A stretch of 64,000 nt of DNA from Butyrivibrio sp. AE2015 (lineage in GTDB: Bacteria > Bacillota > Clostridia > Lachnospirales > Lachnospiraceae): assembly GCF_000420825.1 (NCBI RefSeq), contig NZ_ATVR01000001.1:186001-250000 (forward strand), written 5' to 3'. Below are positions 31,835 through 41,416 of the stretch, piece after piece; the stretch's first letter is position 1; the number at the start of each line of letters is the position of its first letter. The notes under the pieces were generated by a model. The model had not been told where the DNA came from. It saw only the letters and a list, made by a program, of their open reading frames with translations, and made no database searches. The position numbers were made by a program, and so were the translations under genes.

Positions 31835-33604
31835 ATGCAAACAGAGCGTGAACTTAGTGGATATCCCAGTATTGATTTGCCGCAGAGTAGGGGCAGTAAG
31901 CTATTTGAGAGAAAACCATTTGTTCCTAATGTGGACATTGTTACGATTCTGAAATTGCTTAGCAGGAAAACCAGAAACAATCCTGCTATAGATTGCGATA
32001 ATTTGAAAGCAACATATCAGGAGCTTATTGATGATTCACATACTCTTTATCTTGCATTTAAACGGATTGGGATTAAGAAAGGCGACATTATAACTATCTC
32101 ATTGCCGAGCAACTATCAGGCAATTGTCTCTTTTCTTGCCTTAAATGAATTGGGAGCAGTTACTACATTCATTGATACATATTCAAGTGAAGAAGATATT
32201 TATCATTATCTGGATATGTACAATTCACCTGTTTTCATATGTTTTTCTGATCTTAAGGCTGATTGTACTGAAATCCTTAAAAAATCTAATGTAAAACACA
32301 TTGTAAAGCTTTCAGAGAATCTTGTTGATTCCAGAGATTTTTGCATGGTTGAGCGTGTTAGCGATGAGATTATAGATTTCCACTCACTTGGTCTTTATGC
32401 AAAAGAGCAGAAGGACACATTCCACCTTCCAAATGGAAATATTGATTCAATGATTCTTTATACCAGTGGTTCAACGGGCCAGCCTAAGGCAGTGGTGCTT
32501 ACAAACAAAAACATATTGGCTGCTCAGATCTATGCAGGAAAGACAAGTCATACAGAAAATATTCATGCCACTAAGACCATGACATGCGTACCTCTTCGCT
32601 ATCCCTATGGCATGGTTACATCTCTTTTAACATCGCTTTTGTGGGGGAAAGAAGCCATCATGACTCCGAGATGGGATAGTGACACGGTTGGGTATTATTA
32701 TGGAAAGAAGCCTAATATTGTATTTGGGTCACCTGCTGTTTTAGATGTCACCATGAGATTCTTACCAGACAAGATGGACTTATCACAGATTTCCCATTTT
32801 ATCTCAGGTGGAGATTTCATGACTGAAAAGCATGCTGAGATTGGGTATGATTTCTTTAAAATGCATAATTGCACTGATGTAGAAATTGGCAACGGCTGTG
32901 GAAATGCTGAGACTGTCAGTATCGGATCTACTCCTGTAGGAGTTCCGCTAAAACAGTCTACTGCCGGGAAAGTGCTGGTTGGCTCTATACCTCTTATCAT
33001 TGATAAAACACTCGATGATAAAAACGAATTAAGTGGAGCCAAAGGCATTATAAAGGAAAAGAGATATTACGAAGAAGGAGAACTTTGCATTTCAGGTAAG
33101 CATGTATTCAAAGAATACTTTGATGAGCCTGACAAAACAAGGATTGCAAAGTTCAAGTACCATGGAAAAGAATTTTTCCGCACCGGTACTATAGGATATA
33201 TAGATGAAGATGGATACTTCACGCCTACAGGAAGAAAGTCCAGATTTTATATCCGCAGCACGGGGCATAAGGTATATATGGATAATGTTCAAAGACTTAT
33301 TTCATGTATCCCAGGAATAGCAGATTGTGCAGTGGTGAAGGTTGTGGATGATGATGAGTTATACATAAACTGGGCTTTTGTAACACTGCAAAAAAGCGGA
33401 AAAAGAATACAGAATCTTGAAGAAAAGATTTGCTATTATTGCAGTAACGGCATTCAGACAACTAATGGGGTTGAAACGCTGAAAGAATATGAGATTCCAA
33501 GAAAAGTGATTGTAGTAGATTCGCTTCCTACGGTGCCGGGCACAGAGAAAATAGATTATAAAAGACTGGAAGAACAGATTGAGGAAGGAAGCTGGTCGGC
33601 ATAA
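31835..33604 (+). CDS. Adenylate-forming (ANL) enzyme, acyl-CoA synthetase-like
   Basis: A 589-residue member of the family that activates carboxylates as acyl-adenylates. Core motifs are MILYTSGSTGQPKAVVLTN (ATP loop, near residue 208), EIGNGCGNAETVSIG, FFRTGTIGYIDEDGYFTPTG with the adenylate-binding Asp, and the C-terminal catalytic Lys likely in GTEKIDYKRLEEQ. Length and domains fit a complete enzyme. CAGGGGG precedes ATG 31835. No thioesterase, carrier protein or acyl transferase lies next to it, so it is an orphan. Fatty, aryl or amino acid substrates are all possible. Confidence 0.87.
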   Translation: MQTERELSGYPSIDLPQSRGSKLFERKPFVPNVDIVTILKLLSRKTRNNPAIDCDNLKATYQELIDDSHTLYLAFKRIGIKKGDIITISLPSNYQAIVSFLALNELGAVTTFIDTYSSEEDIYHYLDMYNSPVFICFSDLKADCTEILKKSNVKHIVKLSENLVDSRDFCMVERVSDEIIDFHSLGLYAKEQKDTFHLPNGNIDSMILYTSGSTGQPKAVVLTNKNILAAQIYAGKTSHTENIHATKTMTCVPLRYPYGMVTSLLTSLLWGKEAIMTPRWDSDTVGYYYGKKPNIVFGSPAVLDVTMRFLPDKMDLSQISHFISGGDFMTEKHAEIGYDFFKMHNCTDVEIGNGCGNAETVSIGSTPVGVPLKQSTAGKVLVGSIPLIIDKTLDDKNELSGAKGIIKEKRYYEEGELCISGKHVFKEYFDEPDKTRIAKFKYHGKEFFRTGTIGYIDEDGYFTPTGRKSRFYIRSTGHKVYMDNVQRLISCIPGIADCAVVKVVDDDELYINWAFVTLQKSGKRIQNLEEKICYYCSNGIQTTNGVETLKEYEIPRKVIVVDSLPTVPGTEKIDYKRLEEQIEEGSWSA

Positions 33605-33730
33605 GTTATAGATGAAAGAGTTTCTAAGAAACTTAAAGATTAATAAATAAAACAATAATAGTTCATTTCTCTAAAGCAATATAGTATAATTTGGTGGATT
33701 GCATAAAACTAAATACTAGAAAAGGGAGAA

Positions 33731-34822
33731 ATGATGGGAAAAATTGGGGATTTTTTAAAAAAGAAAGACATTGAGATTTCTTTAAAGCGATACGGGATTG
33801 ATGCACTTGGAGCCATGGCTCAGGGACTATTCTGTTCGCTTCTTATTGGAACTATCATCAACACAATTGGTACTCAGTTCCATGTTCCATTTTTGATGAA
33901 AACAGTGGCAACCATAGCCGGTACTGACTATACAGTTGGTGGTCTTGCTACAGCAATGAGCGGACCTGCAATGGCAGCAGCTATAGGATATGCTCTTAAG
34001 TGCCCGCCACTGGTTCTTTTTTCAATGATCACAGTTGGATTTGCGGCTAATGCTCTTGGTGGAGCAGGTGGCCCTTTGGCTGTATTGTTCGTCGCAATAC
34101 TTGCAGCAGAATTTGGTAAAGCAGTTTCCAAGGAGACAAAGATTGATATTCTTGTCACACCTCTTGTAACTATTGGCGTTGGAGTATTCTTCTCATGGCT
34201 CATCGCACCACCTCTTGGCAGAGCTGCTATGTGGATAGGAAACCTCATTATGTGGGCAACTGAGCTTCAGCCATTCCTTATGGGAATTCTGGTTTCTGTT
34301 CTTGTTGGTGTGGCTCTTACACTTCCTATTTCTTCAGCAGCAATCTGCGCAGCCTTTGGTCTTACAGGACTTGCAGGCGGAGCAGCTGTAGCAGGGTGTT
34401 GTGCTCAGATGATCGGCTTTGCAGTTATTTCTTTTAAAGAAAATAAGTGGGGCGGACTTATCTCACAGGGAATTGGAACATCCATGCTTCAGATGGGAAA
34501 CATCATTAAAAATCCTAGGATCTGGATCGCTCCAACACTTGCATCAGCCATAACAGGCCCTATTGCTACATGTCTTTTCAAATTGCAGATGAATGGAGCT
34601 CCGGTTTCATCAGGAATGGGAACCTGCGGAATGGTAGGACCTATCGGAGTTTATACAGGGTGGGTTGGCGATGTGGCAAATGGTGCCAAGGCTGCTATCA
34701 CAGGATTTGACTGGTTCGGACTTTTGATGATTTCCATAGTGCTTCCGGCTGTTTTTTCACTTATAATAAATGCAGGTGTTAAAAAACTTGGCTGGGTAAA
34801 AGACGGAGATATGAAACTTTAA
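33731..34822 (+). CDS. PTS EIIC-like membrane protein (PTS_EIIC_2 type)
   Basis: A 363-residue, Gly/Ala-rich polytopic protein with about nine to ten hydrophobic segments and a short charged N-terminus. It resembles the stand-alone EIIC_2 group, with GGLATAMSGPAMAAAIGYA and GAPVSSGMGTCGMVGPIG. No EIIA or EIIB is adjacent, so it may use components encoded elsewhere or may not be a phosphotransferase porter at all. Two ATGs, 33731 and 33734, follow AGGGAG; the second has better spacing. Its stop overlaps the next start as TAATG, so it is coupled to the Mrr-like gene. Confidence 0.85.
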   Translation: MMGKIGDFLKKKDIEISLKRYGIDALGAMAQGLFCSLLIGTIINTIGTQFHVPFLMKTVATIAGTDYTVGGLATAMSGPAMAAAIGYALKCPPLVLFSMITVGFAANALGGAGGPLAVLFVAILAAEFGKAVSKETKIDILVTPLVTIGVGVFFSWLIAPPLGRAAMWIGNLIMWATELQPFLMGILVSVLVGVALTLPISSAAICAAFGLTGLAGGAAVAGCCAQMIGFAVISFKENKWGGLISQGIGTSMLQMGNIIKNPRIWIAPTLASAITGPIATCLFKLQMNGAPVSSGMGTCGMVGPIGVYTGWVGDVANGAKAAITGFDWFGLLMISIVLPAVFSLIINAGVKKLGWVKDGDMKL

Positions 34823-35268
34823 TGTTTAGAGATAATATAATTTATGCAGTTATAGGGGCAGCGGTGGTTTTACTTGCTGTCCTTATACTTTATTTAATTA
34901 AAAGACATAAAATGCGCCCTCTTCCTATGGACGAAATGGAGGGGCATGACTTCGAGTATTACTGCGCGGATCTGTTAAAAGACAACGGCTTTCTTGAAGT
35001 TGAAGTGACTAAGGGCAGTGGCGATTTTGGAGCTGATATTCTTGCTGAAAAAGATGGCGTGACATACGCTTTTCAGTGTAAATGCTACGATAAGCCAATT
35101 GGAGTCAAGGCTATCCAGGAGATATACGCGGGGCGCGACTACTATGGCAGGATGGTTGGTGTTGTCATGACCAATCAGTATTTCACACAGCCTGCTGTGG
35201 AACTGGCTACAAAGCTTAACATCATGCTTTGGGACAGGGGCTATGTGGATAACATGGAAAAGAAATGA
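34822..35268 (+). CDS. Membrane-anchored Mrr-type restriction-endonuclease-fold protein
   Basis: A 148-residue protein with an N-terminal membrane segment (IIYAVIGAAVVLLAVLILYL) and then a compact Mrr_cat domain. The catalytic plan is visible: MEGHDFEYYCADLLKDNGF, the metal-binding Asp in KGSGDFGADILAEKDG, and the Q-x-K in YAFQCKCYDKPIG. It starts on the last base of the EIIC gene stop and lies 18 bases before the DNA glycosylase gene. No methylase or specificity subunit is near, so this is not a usual restriction-modification system. The catalytic side should be cytoplasmic because the basic KRHK follows the membrane segment. Confidence 0.88.
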   Translation: MFRDNIIYAVIGAAVVLLAVLILYLIKRHKMRPLPMDEMEGHDFEYYCADLLKDNGFLEVEVTKGSGDFGADILAEKDGVTYAFQCKCYDKPIGVKAIQEIYAGRDYYGRMVGVVMTNQYFTQPAVELATKLNIMLWDRGYVDNMEKK

Positions 35269-35286
35269 GAAAAACAGGAGCAAAAA

Positions 35287-36114
35287 GTGATAATAGAAAT
35301 TAAAGATGATTTTGATCTTGGGAAAATAGCTGACAGCGGTCAGTGCTTCAGGTTTAACAAGTGCGGAGAAGAGTCGCAGGAGCACTACAGCGTTGCAGCA
35401 TTAGACAAACATGTGCTGGTTAAAAAACTTGACGAAAACAGGTACGAGTTTAGCTGTGACCAAAAAGAATTTGATTCTTTCTGGAAGAACTATTTTGACC
35501 TTAACATTAGTTATGGCGATATTCGCGCAAGGATTGATAAAACCAAAGATGAATATCTTTATAATGCTTCAGAATACGGCAAAGGAATAAGGATTTTGAG
35601 GCAGGATCCGTGGGAAATGCTTATTTCTTTTATCATATCACAGAGAAAAAATATACCTGCTATCAAGGCCTCAATTGAAAAACTCTGCGCTCTTGCTGGG
35701 GAAGTAATTGATGAGGGAGAAGAGTTTGGGAAAATATATTCTTTTCCCACTCCTGAAAAAATAGCAGCTTTATCAATGGAGCAGCTATCATCCTGTAGTC
35801 TTGGATATAGAGATAAGTATGTTCATCAGGCGGCACTTGATGTGGCAAGCGGCGCTGTGGATCTTGATAGATGGGGAAAACTGTCTGATGAAGAGCTGAT
35901 GGAGAATCTCCTTAAATTATTTGGTGTTGGGGTTAAGGTTGCAAATTGTGAGATTCTTTTTGGCTATCACAGGCTGGATGCATTCCCAATAGATGTGTGG
36001 ATAAAAAAGGTTCTTGATGCACATTATCAAAAAGGCTTTTCTTTTGAAAGCTATGCTCCTTTTAATGGGGTTATGCAGCAGTATTTGTTTTTCTATTCAA
36101 GAACAGGAGGGTAA
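35287..36114 (+). CDS. 8-oxoguanine DNA glycosylase (OGG1-like, HhH-GPD)
   Basis: A 275-residue base-excision repair enzyme. The N-terminal OGG domain includes DSGQCFRFN. The helix-hairpin-helix part has DPWEMLISFIISQRKNIPAIK and LFGVGVKVANCEILFGY, where the Lys after GVGV is the expected catalytic residue, followed by the catalytic Asp in DAFPIDVWIKKVL. It likely removes 8-oxoguanine and cuts the strand. CAGGAG lies 7 bases before the GTG start at 35287. It sits between the Mrr-like nuclease and a symporter that starts 5 bases later, so it may share their transcript. Confidence 0.92.
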   Translation: MIIEIKDDFDLGKIADSGQCFRFNKCGEESQEHYSVAALDKHVLVKKLDENRYEFSCDQKEFDSFWKNYFDLNISYGDIRARIDKTKDEYLYNASEYGKGIRILRQDPWEMLISFIISQRKNIPAIKASIEKLCALAGEVIDEGEEFGKIYSFPTPEKIAALSMEQLSSCSLGYRDKYVHQAALDVASGAVDLDRWGKLSDEELMENLLKLFGVGVKVANCEILFGYHRLDAFPIDVWIKKVLDAHYQKGFSFESYAPFNGVMQQYLFFYSRTGG

Positions 36115-36119
36115 TTTCT

Positions 36120-37571
36120 ATGGGGAAAAATGAAGAAAAAAGCGTGATACAAAGGGCCAGTGGCCTTAGGACCGCAGAGTATGTCTGCTATGCATTGGGG
36201 GATGCGGGTGGATGCCTGGTGTTTGGGCTGGTGACTTCAATCCTTCAGACCTACTATACGGATGTACTTATCTTAAGTCCGTTCTTTATCATGATCATGT
36301 TTGTACTGACAAGAGTCTGGGATGCTGTGAACGACCCAATAATGGGGCGTATCTGCGATACAGCGAAGGTCTCTAAACATGGCAGATATCGTGTGTGGTT
36401 TCTTCGCGTGGCAATACCGCTTGCTATAGCATCTATTCTGTTGTTTTGTAAATTCCCGGGTTTTGGTACACCGGGAGATAATCTTCCGGCCTATATTTAT
36501 GCTACAGTGACCTATGTTGCATGGGGAATGATCTATACCATGCTGCAGATTCCTTACGGCTCCCTTGCAAGTGTTATCACTTTGGATGACAAAGAAAGGT
36601 CCAAACTGTCAGTATTTCGTGCTGTTGGTGCGGCTCTTGGTTCTATGCCTGTCATGGTGCTTTCAATGCTTTGCTTTAGCACTGATAAAACAACAGGTCA
36701 ATCCATCGTAAAATATGATGTTCTTTTAACCGGCGTTATTGTCATGGCTCTTTTATCTATGATAGCGCTTCTATTTGCATTCCTTGGTACAAAAGAGAGA
36801 GTGAAGGCGGAGCCAAAGCACCATGAAAAGGGCGCTGCAGGCAAGGCTCTAAAGCTTATCTTTGGGAACAAGTCAATGCTTTCTATCTCTGTAGTAGCAA
36901 TGCTTCTTTTGGCAGGGCAGATGTTTACTCAAAGCTACTATGTATATCTTATCCGCTACTATTTTGGAAAGGGCGGAATTTTTGTATCACTTCCGACTAT
37001 CCTTACCTATATTCCAATGGCAATACTGATGGCATTTACTCCAAAGCTTGCCAGAAAGTATGGCAAAAAAGAGATTACTTCCGTAGGTATGATCGTTGCA
37101 TCAGCAGCGAACTTTTTGATGTTTTTCCTAAAATTTATGAATCCATCAGCAGCACTGATGCCTTTTATGCTTCTTTGCTTTTTCTCAGGATTTGGCTTGA
37201 ACCTTTTTGTTTTGCAGCTGTGGGCTATGGCAGGTGATGCTATTGATGAGATTGAGGTTACAACCGGCAGCAAGGATAATGGAACCGCTTATGCATTTCT
37301 TAATTTCTTCCGCAAATTGGGGCAGGTAATCTCAGCCATTGCGGTAAATGCAGCTCTTTTGGCAATGGGATATTACGACACAGCAAGTACACTGGAATTC
37401 AAGTTTACCGGGGCGCAGCTGTCTTTAATGTACGTACTGGCAACCCTGATCCCTGCGGTAATGTTTGCTCTCATGGCTCTTTTCCTTATCATCTGGTATC
37501 CGCTTTCAAAGGAGAAAGTAACAGAACTTCAGGCAAAAAAAGAAGCATACTTTGGAGTTGATAATCTATGA
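36120..37571 (+). CDS. GPH-family sugar:cation symporter
   Basis: A 483-residue transporter with about twelve membrane segments of the glycoside-pentoside-hexuronide:cation family (MelB, XynB/XylP-like). Signatures are YALGDAGGCLVFGLVTSI at the N-terminus, TRVWDAVNDPIMGRICD in the first loop, and the later loop FFRKLGQVISAIAVNAALL. It moves oligosaccharides or glycosides with H+ or Na+. GGAGGG precedes ATG 36120. Its end overlaps the esterase start as ATGA. With the downstream pentose genes the substrate may be a xylo- or arabino-oligosaccharide; this is inferred from context only. Confidence 0.93.
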   Translation: MGKNEEKSVIQRASGLRTAEYVCYALGDAGGCLVFGLVTSILQTYYTDVLILSPFFIMIMFVLTRVWDAVNDPIMGRICDTAKVSKHGRYRVWFLRVAIPLAIASILLFCKFPGFGTPGDNLPAYIYATVTYVAWGMIYTMLQIPYGSLASVITLDDKERSKLSVFRAVGAALGSMPVMVLSMLCFSTDKTTGQSIVKYDVLLTGVIVMALLSMIALLFAFLGTKERVKAEPKHHEKGAAGKALKLIFGNKSMLSISVVAMLLLAGQMFTQSYYVYLIRYYFGKGGIFVSLPTILTYIPMAILMAFTPKLARKYGKKEITSVGMIVASAANFLMFFLKFMNPSAALMPFMLLCFFSGFGLNLFVLQLWAMAGDAIDEIEVTTGSKDNGTAYAFLNFFRKLGQVISAIAVNAALLAMGYYDTASTLEFKFTGAQLSLMYVLATLIPAVMFALMALFLIIWYPLSKEKVTELQAKKEAYFGVDNL

Positions 37572-38899
37572 GTGATAATAAATTTATAGAAAAAGAAACT
37601 GATTTAGGCAGAATCCGTGGTTTGGAGAGAGAAGGAGATGTAGCTTTCCTTGGAATCCGCTATGCGAGGGCAGAGAGGTTCTCCTACGCGACTTCTGTAG
37701 AAAAGTGGGATGGCACCTATGATGCCACGCACTTCGGCGATGCCTGTACTCAGTACCGTACCTACTTTCCCCATCTTGATGTGCCGGAGCGACTTTTTTA
37801 TCATCGGGAATTCAGAGAGGGGCTGAACTTCACTTATAGCGAAGATTGTCTGAATCTGAATATCTATGCCCCAAAAGATGCTGAGAATGCCCCTGTTCTG
37901 GTATTTATCCATGGCGGCGGGTTTAACTCTATGGCTAACTCTGAAGGATATTTGGACGGAGCAGGGTACACAAAGCGCGGAATCATCCTTGTGTGCATCA
38001 ACTATCGTGTAGGTGCTTTTGGATACATGACGCATGAGGAAATACAGGAAAAGAATGGCCGCGATGGTAACTTTGGCCTGGATGATATTTTAGTTGCCAT
38101 TAAATGGGTAAAAAGACATATCGCTTCCTTCGGCGGCGATGCTGAAAATATCACGGTTATGGGACAAAGCGCTGGAGCGATTTCTCTGCAATACCTCTGT
38201 CTTTCTCAAAAAGCAGAAGGTCTCTTTAAGCGTGCTATCATGCTCTCTGGTGGAGGTCTTTTTCCTAAGAAAGCTAGGCCAAAGCTTTCTTCTGAAACCA
38301 GAGAATACTGGAAAGAAGTAATGAAAATAGCCAGAGTAAAGACTTTAGAAGAATTCCGTCACTTAGATGAAAAAGATGTGATGGCCGCTGTTGAAGTTAT
38401 CAAAACTAAGCGGAATGACAATCTGGTCAACACACAGCCGGTTGTGGATGGCTATCTGTTGGAAGAAGATACGGCGCAGCTTGTGAAACATCCTCTGCGC
38501 ATTGACTATATGGCGGGAACTACATCCAACGATATGTTCAATGTGGTCCTTTACCACATGGCTTGGAAATTTATAAAAAACAACAGGGGATATCGCTATT
38601 TCTTTGATATTGATGCGCCGGGAGATGATAACGGTGCCTTTCATTCTTCGGATCTGAGGTATTTCTTTGGAACTCTTGATAAGAGCTTCCGACCTTATGG
38701 CGAGAAGGATAAGGCTGCGTCAGAACTGATTATAGATTACGTGGCAGCATTTGTAAGAACCGGTAATCCCAACGGAGAGGGGAGACCGATTTGGAAAAAA
38801 GGCGGAAAGCCCCTATATATCTCCAGTGGTGGCTTTAGAATGAAGCGGGCGAATCCTGTTTTGCTGATTCGAAATACCTTTAGGGGAGATCCAAAATAA
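37568..38899 (+). CDS. Type-B carboxylesterase
   Basis: A 443-residue esterase of the carboxylesterase/cholinesterase fold. The early motif is EDCLNLNIYAP, followed by the oxyanion loop in VFIHGGGFNSM, the nucleophile Ser in VMGQSAGAISLQYL and the catalytic His in AFHSSDLRYFFGTL. No signal peptide is present, so it acts in the cytoplasm. Translational coupling to the symporter suggests it removes acyl groups (acetyl, feruloyl) from imported glycosides. It is somewhat shorter than the usual 480-550 residues. That substrate is inference. Confidence 0.9.
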   Translation: MSDNKFIEKETDLGRIRGLEREGDVAFLGIRYARAERFSYATSVEKWDGTYDATHFGDACTQYRTYFPHLDVPERLFYHREFREGLNFTYSEDCLNLNIYAPKDAENAPVLVFIHGGGFNSMANSEGYLDGAGYTKRGIILVCINYRVGAFGYMTHEEIQEKNGRDGNFGLDDILVAIKWVKRHIASFGGDAENITVMGQSAGAISLQYLCLSQKAEGLFKRAIMLSGGGLFPKKARPKLSSETREYWKEVMKIARVKTLEEFRHLDEKDVMAAVEVIKTKRNDNLVNTQPVVDGYLLEEDTAQLVKHPLRIDYMAGTTSNDMFNVVLYHMAWKFIKNNRGYRYFFDIDAPGDDNGAFHSSDLRYFFGTLDKSFRPYGEKDKAASELIIDYVAAFVRTGNPNGEGRPIWKKGGKPLYISSGGFRMKRANPVLLIRNTFRGDPK

Positions 38900-38900
38900 G

Positions 38901-38930
38901 TGTACACAAAAGAGCGAATCTGTATATAAT
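38901..38930 (+). promoter_or_regulatory. Putative promoter of the pentose operon
   Basis: TGTACA (38901-38906) and a perfect TATAAT (38925-38930) are 18 bases apart, directly after the esterase stop. The start point would be near 38937, about 64 bases before the kinase ATG. A short inverted repeat ACTAA/TTAGT follows near 38948 and could be an operator. Confidence 0.55.
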
Positions 38931-39000
38931 TATCTTGTGTTTACCAAAAACTAAAATATTAGTTATATAAGTAAAAGAATGGGGTAAAAGGAGAAAAGGT

Positions 39001-40596
39001 ATGGGTGAAGTAAAAAAGCTTATTGAAGAGGGGAAGACTTTTCTTGGAATCGAGTTCGGCTCTACAAGAATCAAAGCTGTTTTAACAGATGAAAATTATA
39101 ATCCAATAGCATCCGGCTCACATGGCTGGGAGAACAGGCTGGACAACGGAATCTGGACATATACACTTGATGATATCTGGGGCGGCCTTCAGGATTGCTA
39201 TAAGGGTCTTAAAGATGATGTTGAAAAGAAATATGGCATTAAGCTTACAAGCGTGGGGGCTATGGGCTTTTCTGCCATGATGCATGGTTATATGGCATTT
39301 GATAGAGAGGGAAACCTTCTTGTGCCATTCAGAACATGGAGAAATACAATAACAGAGGAAGCTTCTGACAAACTTACAGAGGTTTTCGGATATCATATTC
39401 CACAGAGATGGAGCATTGCCCACCTCTATCAGGCTATTCTTAATAAGGAAGAGCACGTTTCAAAAGTTAATTTCTTTACAACTCTTGCCGGATATATTCA
39501 TTGGCAGCTCACAGGAGAAAAAGTTCTTGGAGTTGGCGATGCTTCCGGAATGTTCCCTATTGATTCAAAAACATGCGATTACAACAAAAAGATGGTTGAG
39601 CAGTTTGATGAACTGGTAGCACCATACTCTTTTGACTGGAAACTTTCTGACATCCTTCCAAAGTCACTTCCTGCAGGTGAAAGAGCTGGTGTTCTTTCAG
39701 AAGAAGGTGCCAAAAAGCTGGATCCATCAGGAGATTTGAAGGCTGGTATCCCGGTTTGTCCTCCTGAAGGAGATGCCGGAACAGGAATGGTAGCAACCAA
39801 CTCAGTTGGAGTTAGAACAGGTAATATTTCTGCTGGAACTTCAGTATTTTCAATGGTTGTTTTGGAGCATGACCTTTCAAAGGCATATCCTGAGCTTGAC
39901 CTTGTTACAACACCATCAGGAGAGCAGGTTGCAATGGTTCACTGCAACAACTGCACATCTGATCTCAACGCATGGGTATCTCTGTTTAGAGAGTTTGCAG
40001 GAGCAATCGGAAAAGACATCGATGATGATACTTTATATGGAACACTTTACCGCAAGGCTATGGAAGGCGACGCTGACTGCGGCGGACTTCTTGCTTACAA
40101 CTACTTCTCAGGTGAGAGTATTACAGGCTTTAATGAGGGAAGACCTCTGTTTGTAAGAAGACCTGATGATAAGTTCAACCTTTCTAACTTTATGAGAACA
40201 CATCTTTATACTGCACTTGGTGCTCTAAAGTCAGGAAATGACATCCTTATGAAGGAAGAAAATGTTAAGGCAGACTTCTTCTTTGGACAGGGCGGATTCT
40301 TCAAGGTTAGAGGCGTTGGCGACAGAGTAATGGCAGCAGCGCTCAATACTCCTATCAAGCTTATGGAGACAGCAGGAGAGGGTGGTCCTTGGGGACAGGC
40401 AATCCTTGCAGGCTTCATGATGCAGAAAAAGGATGGTGAGACTCTTGAGAAATATCTTTCTGATAAGGTATTTGCAAGTGGAAAAGTTGAGACCTGCGAA
40501 CCAAATAAAGGAGATGTAGCAGGCTTTGATGATTTTATGAAGGACTACAGCGCAGGTCTGGCTATAGAGAGAGCAGCAGTTGATTCATTAAAGTAA
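39001..40596 (+). CDS. FGGY-family sugar kinase (xylulokinase/ribulokinase-like)
   Basis: A 531-residue carbohydrate kinase. It begins with the phosphate-binding loop in [16 protein letters not shown], has [16 protein letters not shown] with [26 protein letters not shown] in the middle, and GGQG-like sites [12 protein letters not shown] with [13 protein letters not shown] near the end. It is longer than typical XylB (about 490) and near AraB in length. AraD directly follows, which makes L-ribulose or L-xylulose a sensible substrate, but D-xylulose is also possible since the operon leads to xylulose-5-phosphate. AAGGAG precedes the ATG. Confidence 0.88.
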   Translation: MGEVKKLIEEGKTFLGIEFGSTRIKAVLTDENYNPIASGSHGWENRLDNGIWTYTLDDIWGGLQDCYKGLKDDVEKKYGIKLTSVGAMGFSAMMHGYMAFDREGNLLVPFRTWRNTITEEASDKLTEVFGYHIPQRWSIAHLYQAILNKEEHVSKVNFFTTLAGYIHWQLTGEKVLGVGDASGMFPIDSKTCDYNKKMVEQFDELVAPYSFDWKLSDILPKSLPAGERAGVLSEEGAKKLDPSGDLKAGIPVCPPEGDAGTGMVATNSVGVRTGNISAGTSVFSMVVLEHDLSKAYPELDLVTTPSGEQVAMVHCNNCTSDLNAWVSLFREFAGAIGKDIDDDTLYGTLYRKAMEGDADCGGLLAYNYFSGESITGFNEGRPLFVRRPDDKFNLSNFMRTHLYTALGALKSGNDILMKEENVKADFFFGQGGFFKVRGVGDRVMAAALNTPIKLMETAGEGGPWGQAILAGFMMQKKDGETLEKYLSDKVFASGKVETCEPNKGDVAGFDDFMKDYSAGLAIERAAVDSLK

Positions 40597-40680
40597 TGTT
40601 ATAAATTGATAAGCCTATCGCAATAATTACGAAGATTAATTAGCGGTCTGATAATAGAATAAACATTGGAGCGTAGAAAA

Positions 40681-41376
40681 ATGTTAGAAGAATTAAAGAA
40701 AAAAGTTTATGAAGCAAATATTTTGTTACCTAAATATGGACTTGTGACTTTTACCTGGGGAAATGTAAGTGCGATTGACAGAGAGAGCGGTCTCTTTGTT
40801 ATCAAGCCAAGCGGCGTTGACTATGACACCATGACTCCTGACGACATGGTTGTTATGGATCTTAATGGTAATAAGGTTGAGGGAAAATTAAACCCATCAT
40901 CCGATACACCTACACATGTTGAGATCTACAAAGCATTTAAGGAAGTAGGCGGTGTTGTTCACACGCATTCATCCTATGCTACAAGCTGGGCTCAGGCAGG
41001 AAGAAGCATTCCCTGCTACGGAACAACTCATGCGGATTATTTCTATGGTGAGATACCATGTGTAAGATGCCTTACTAAGGAAGAAATCGAATCTGCTTAC
41101 GAAGAGAACACAGGACATCTTATTGTGAATGAGTTTGAGCGCATGGGAAAAGACCCTGTGGCTGTACCTGCAGTTCTTTGCAAAAACCACGGTGTATTTA
41201 CCTGGGGCAAGGATGCGCATGAAGCAGTTCATAACGCAGTAGTTACAGAAGAGGTTGCAAAAATGGCCTATAGGTGCGAAACTATTAATCCGGAAGTGAA
41301 GCCAGCTCCGCAAGAACTTCAGGATAAGCATTATTACCGTAAACACGGCGCCAATGCTTATTATGGGCAAAAGTAA
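40681..41376 (+). CDS. araD: L-ribulose-5-phosphate 4-epimerase
   Basis: Converts L-ribulose-5-phosphate to D-xylulose-5-phosphate. The 231 residues equal the E. coli enzyme. Class II aldolase-fold motifs are [37 protein letters not shown], zinc-binding His residues in [16 protein letters not shown], and [23 protein letters not shown] 40681 has GGAG 9 bases upstream; an in-frame TTG at 40666 overlaps that area and is not used. It lies 84 bases after the kinase gene and 40 bases before the transketolase. Confidence 0.96.
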   Translation: MLEELKKKVYEANILLPKYGLVTFTWGNVSAIDRESGLFVIKPSGVDYDTMTPDDMVVMDLNGNKVEGKLNPSSDTPTHVEIYKAFKEVGGVVHTHSSYATSWAQAGRSIPCYGTTHADYFYGEIPCVRCLTKEEIESAYEENTGHLIVNEFERMGKDPVAVPAVLCKNHGVFTWGKDAHEAVHNAVVTEEVAKMAYRCETINPEVKPAPQELQDKHYYRKHGANAYYGQK

Positions 41377-41416
41377 TCACTTAGCGAGGGCAGAAAAATA
41401 GAAAGGAAAAATAATT

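Noticed and set aside
34822-35268. Restriction-modification system
   Set aside because: Only the Mrr-type nuclease is present; no methylase or specificity gene lies within many kilobases.
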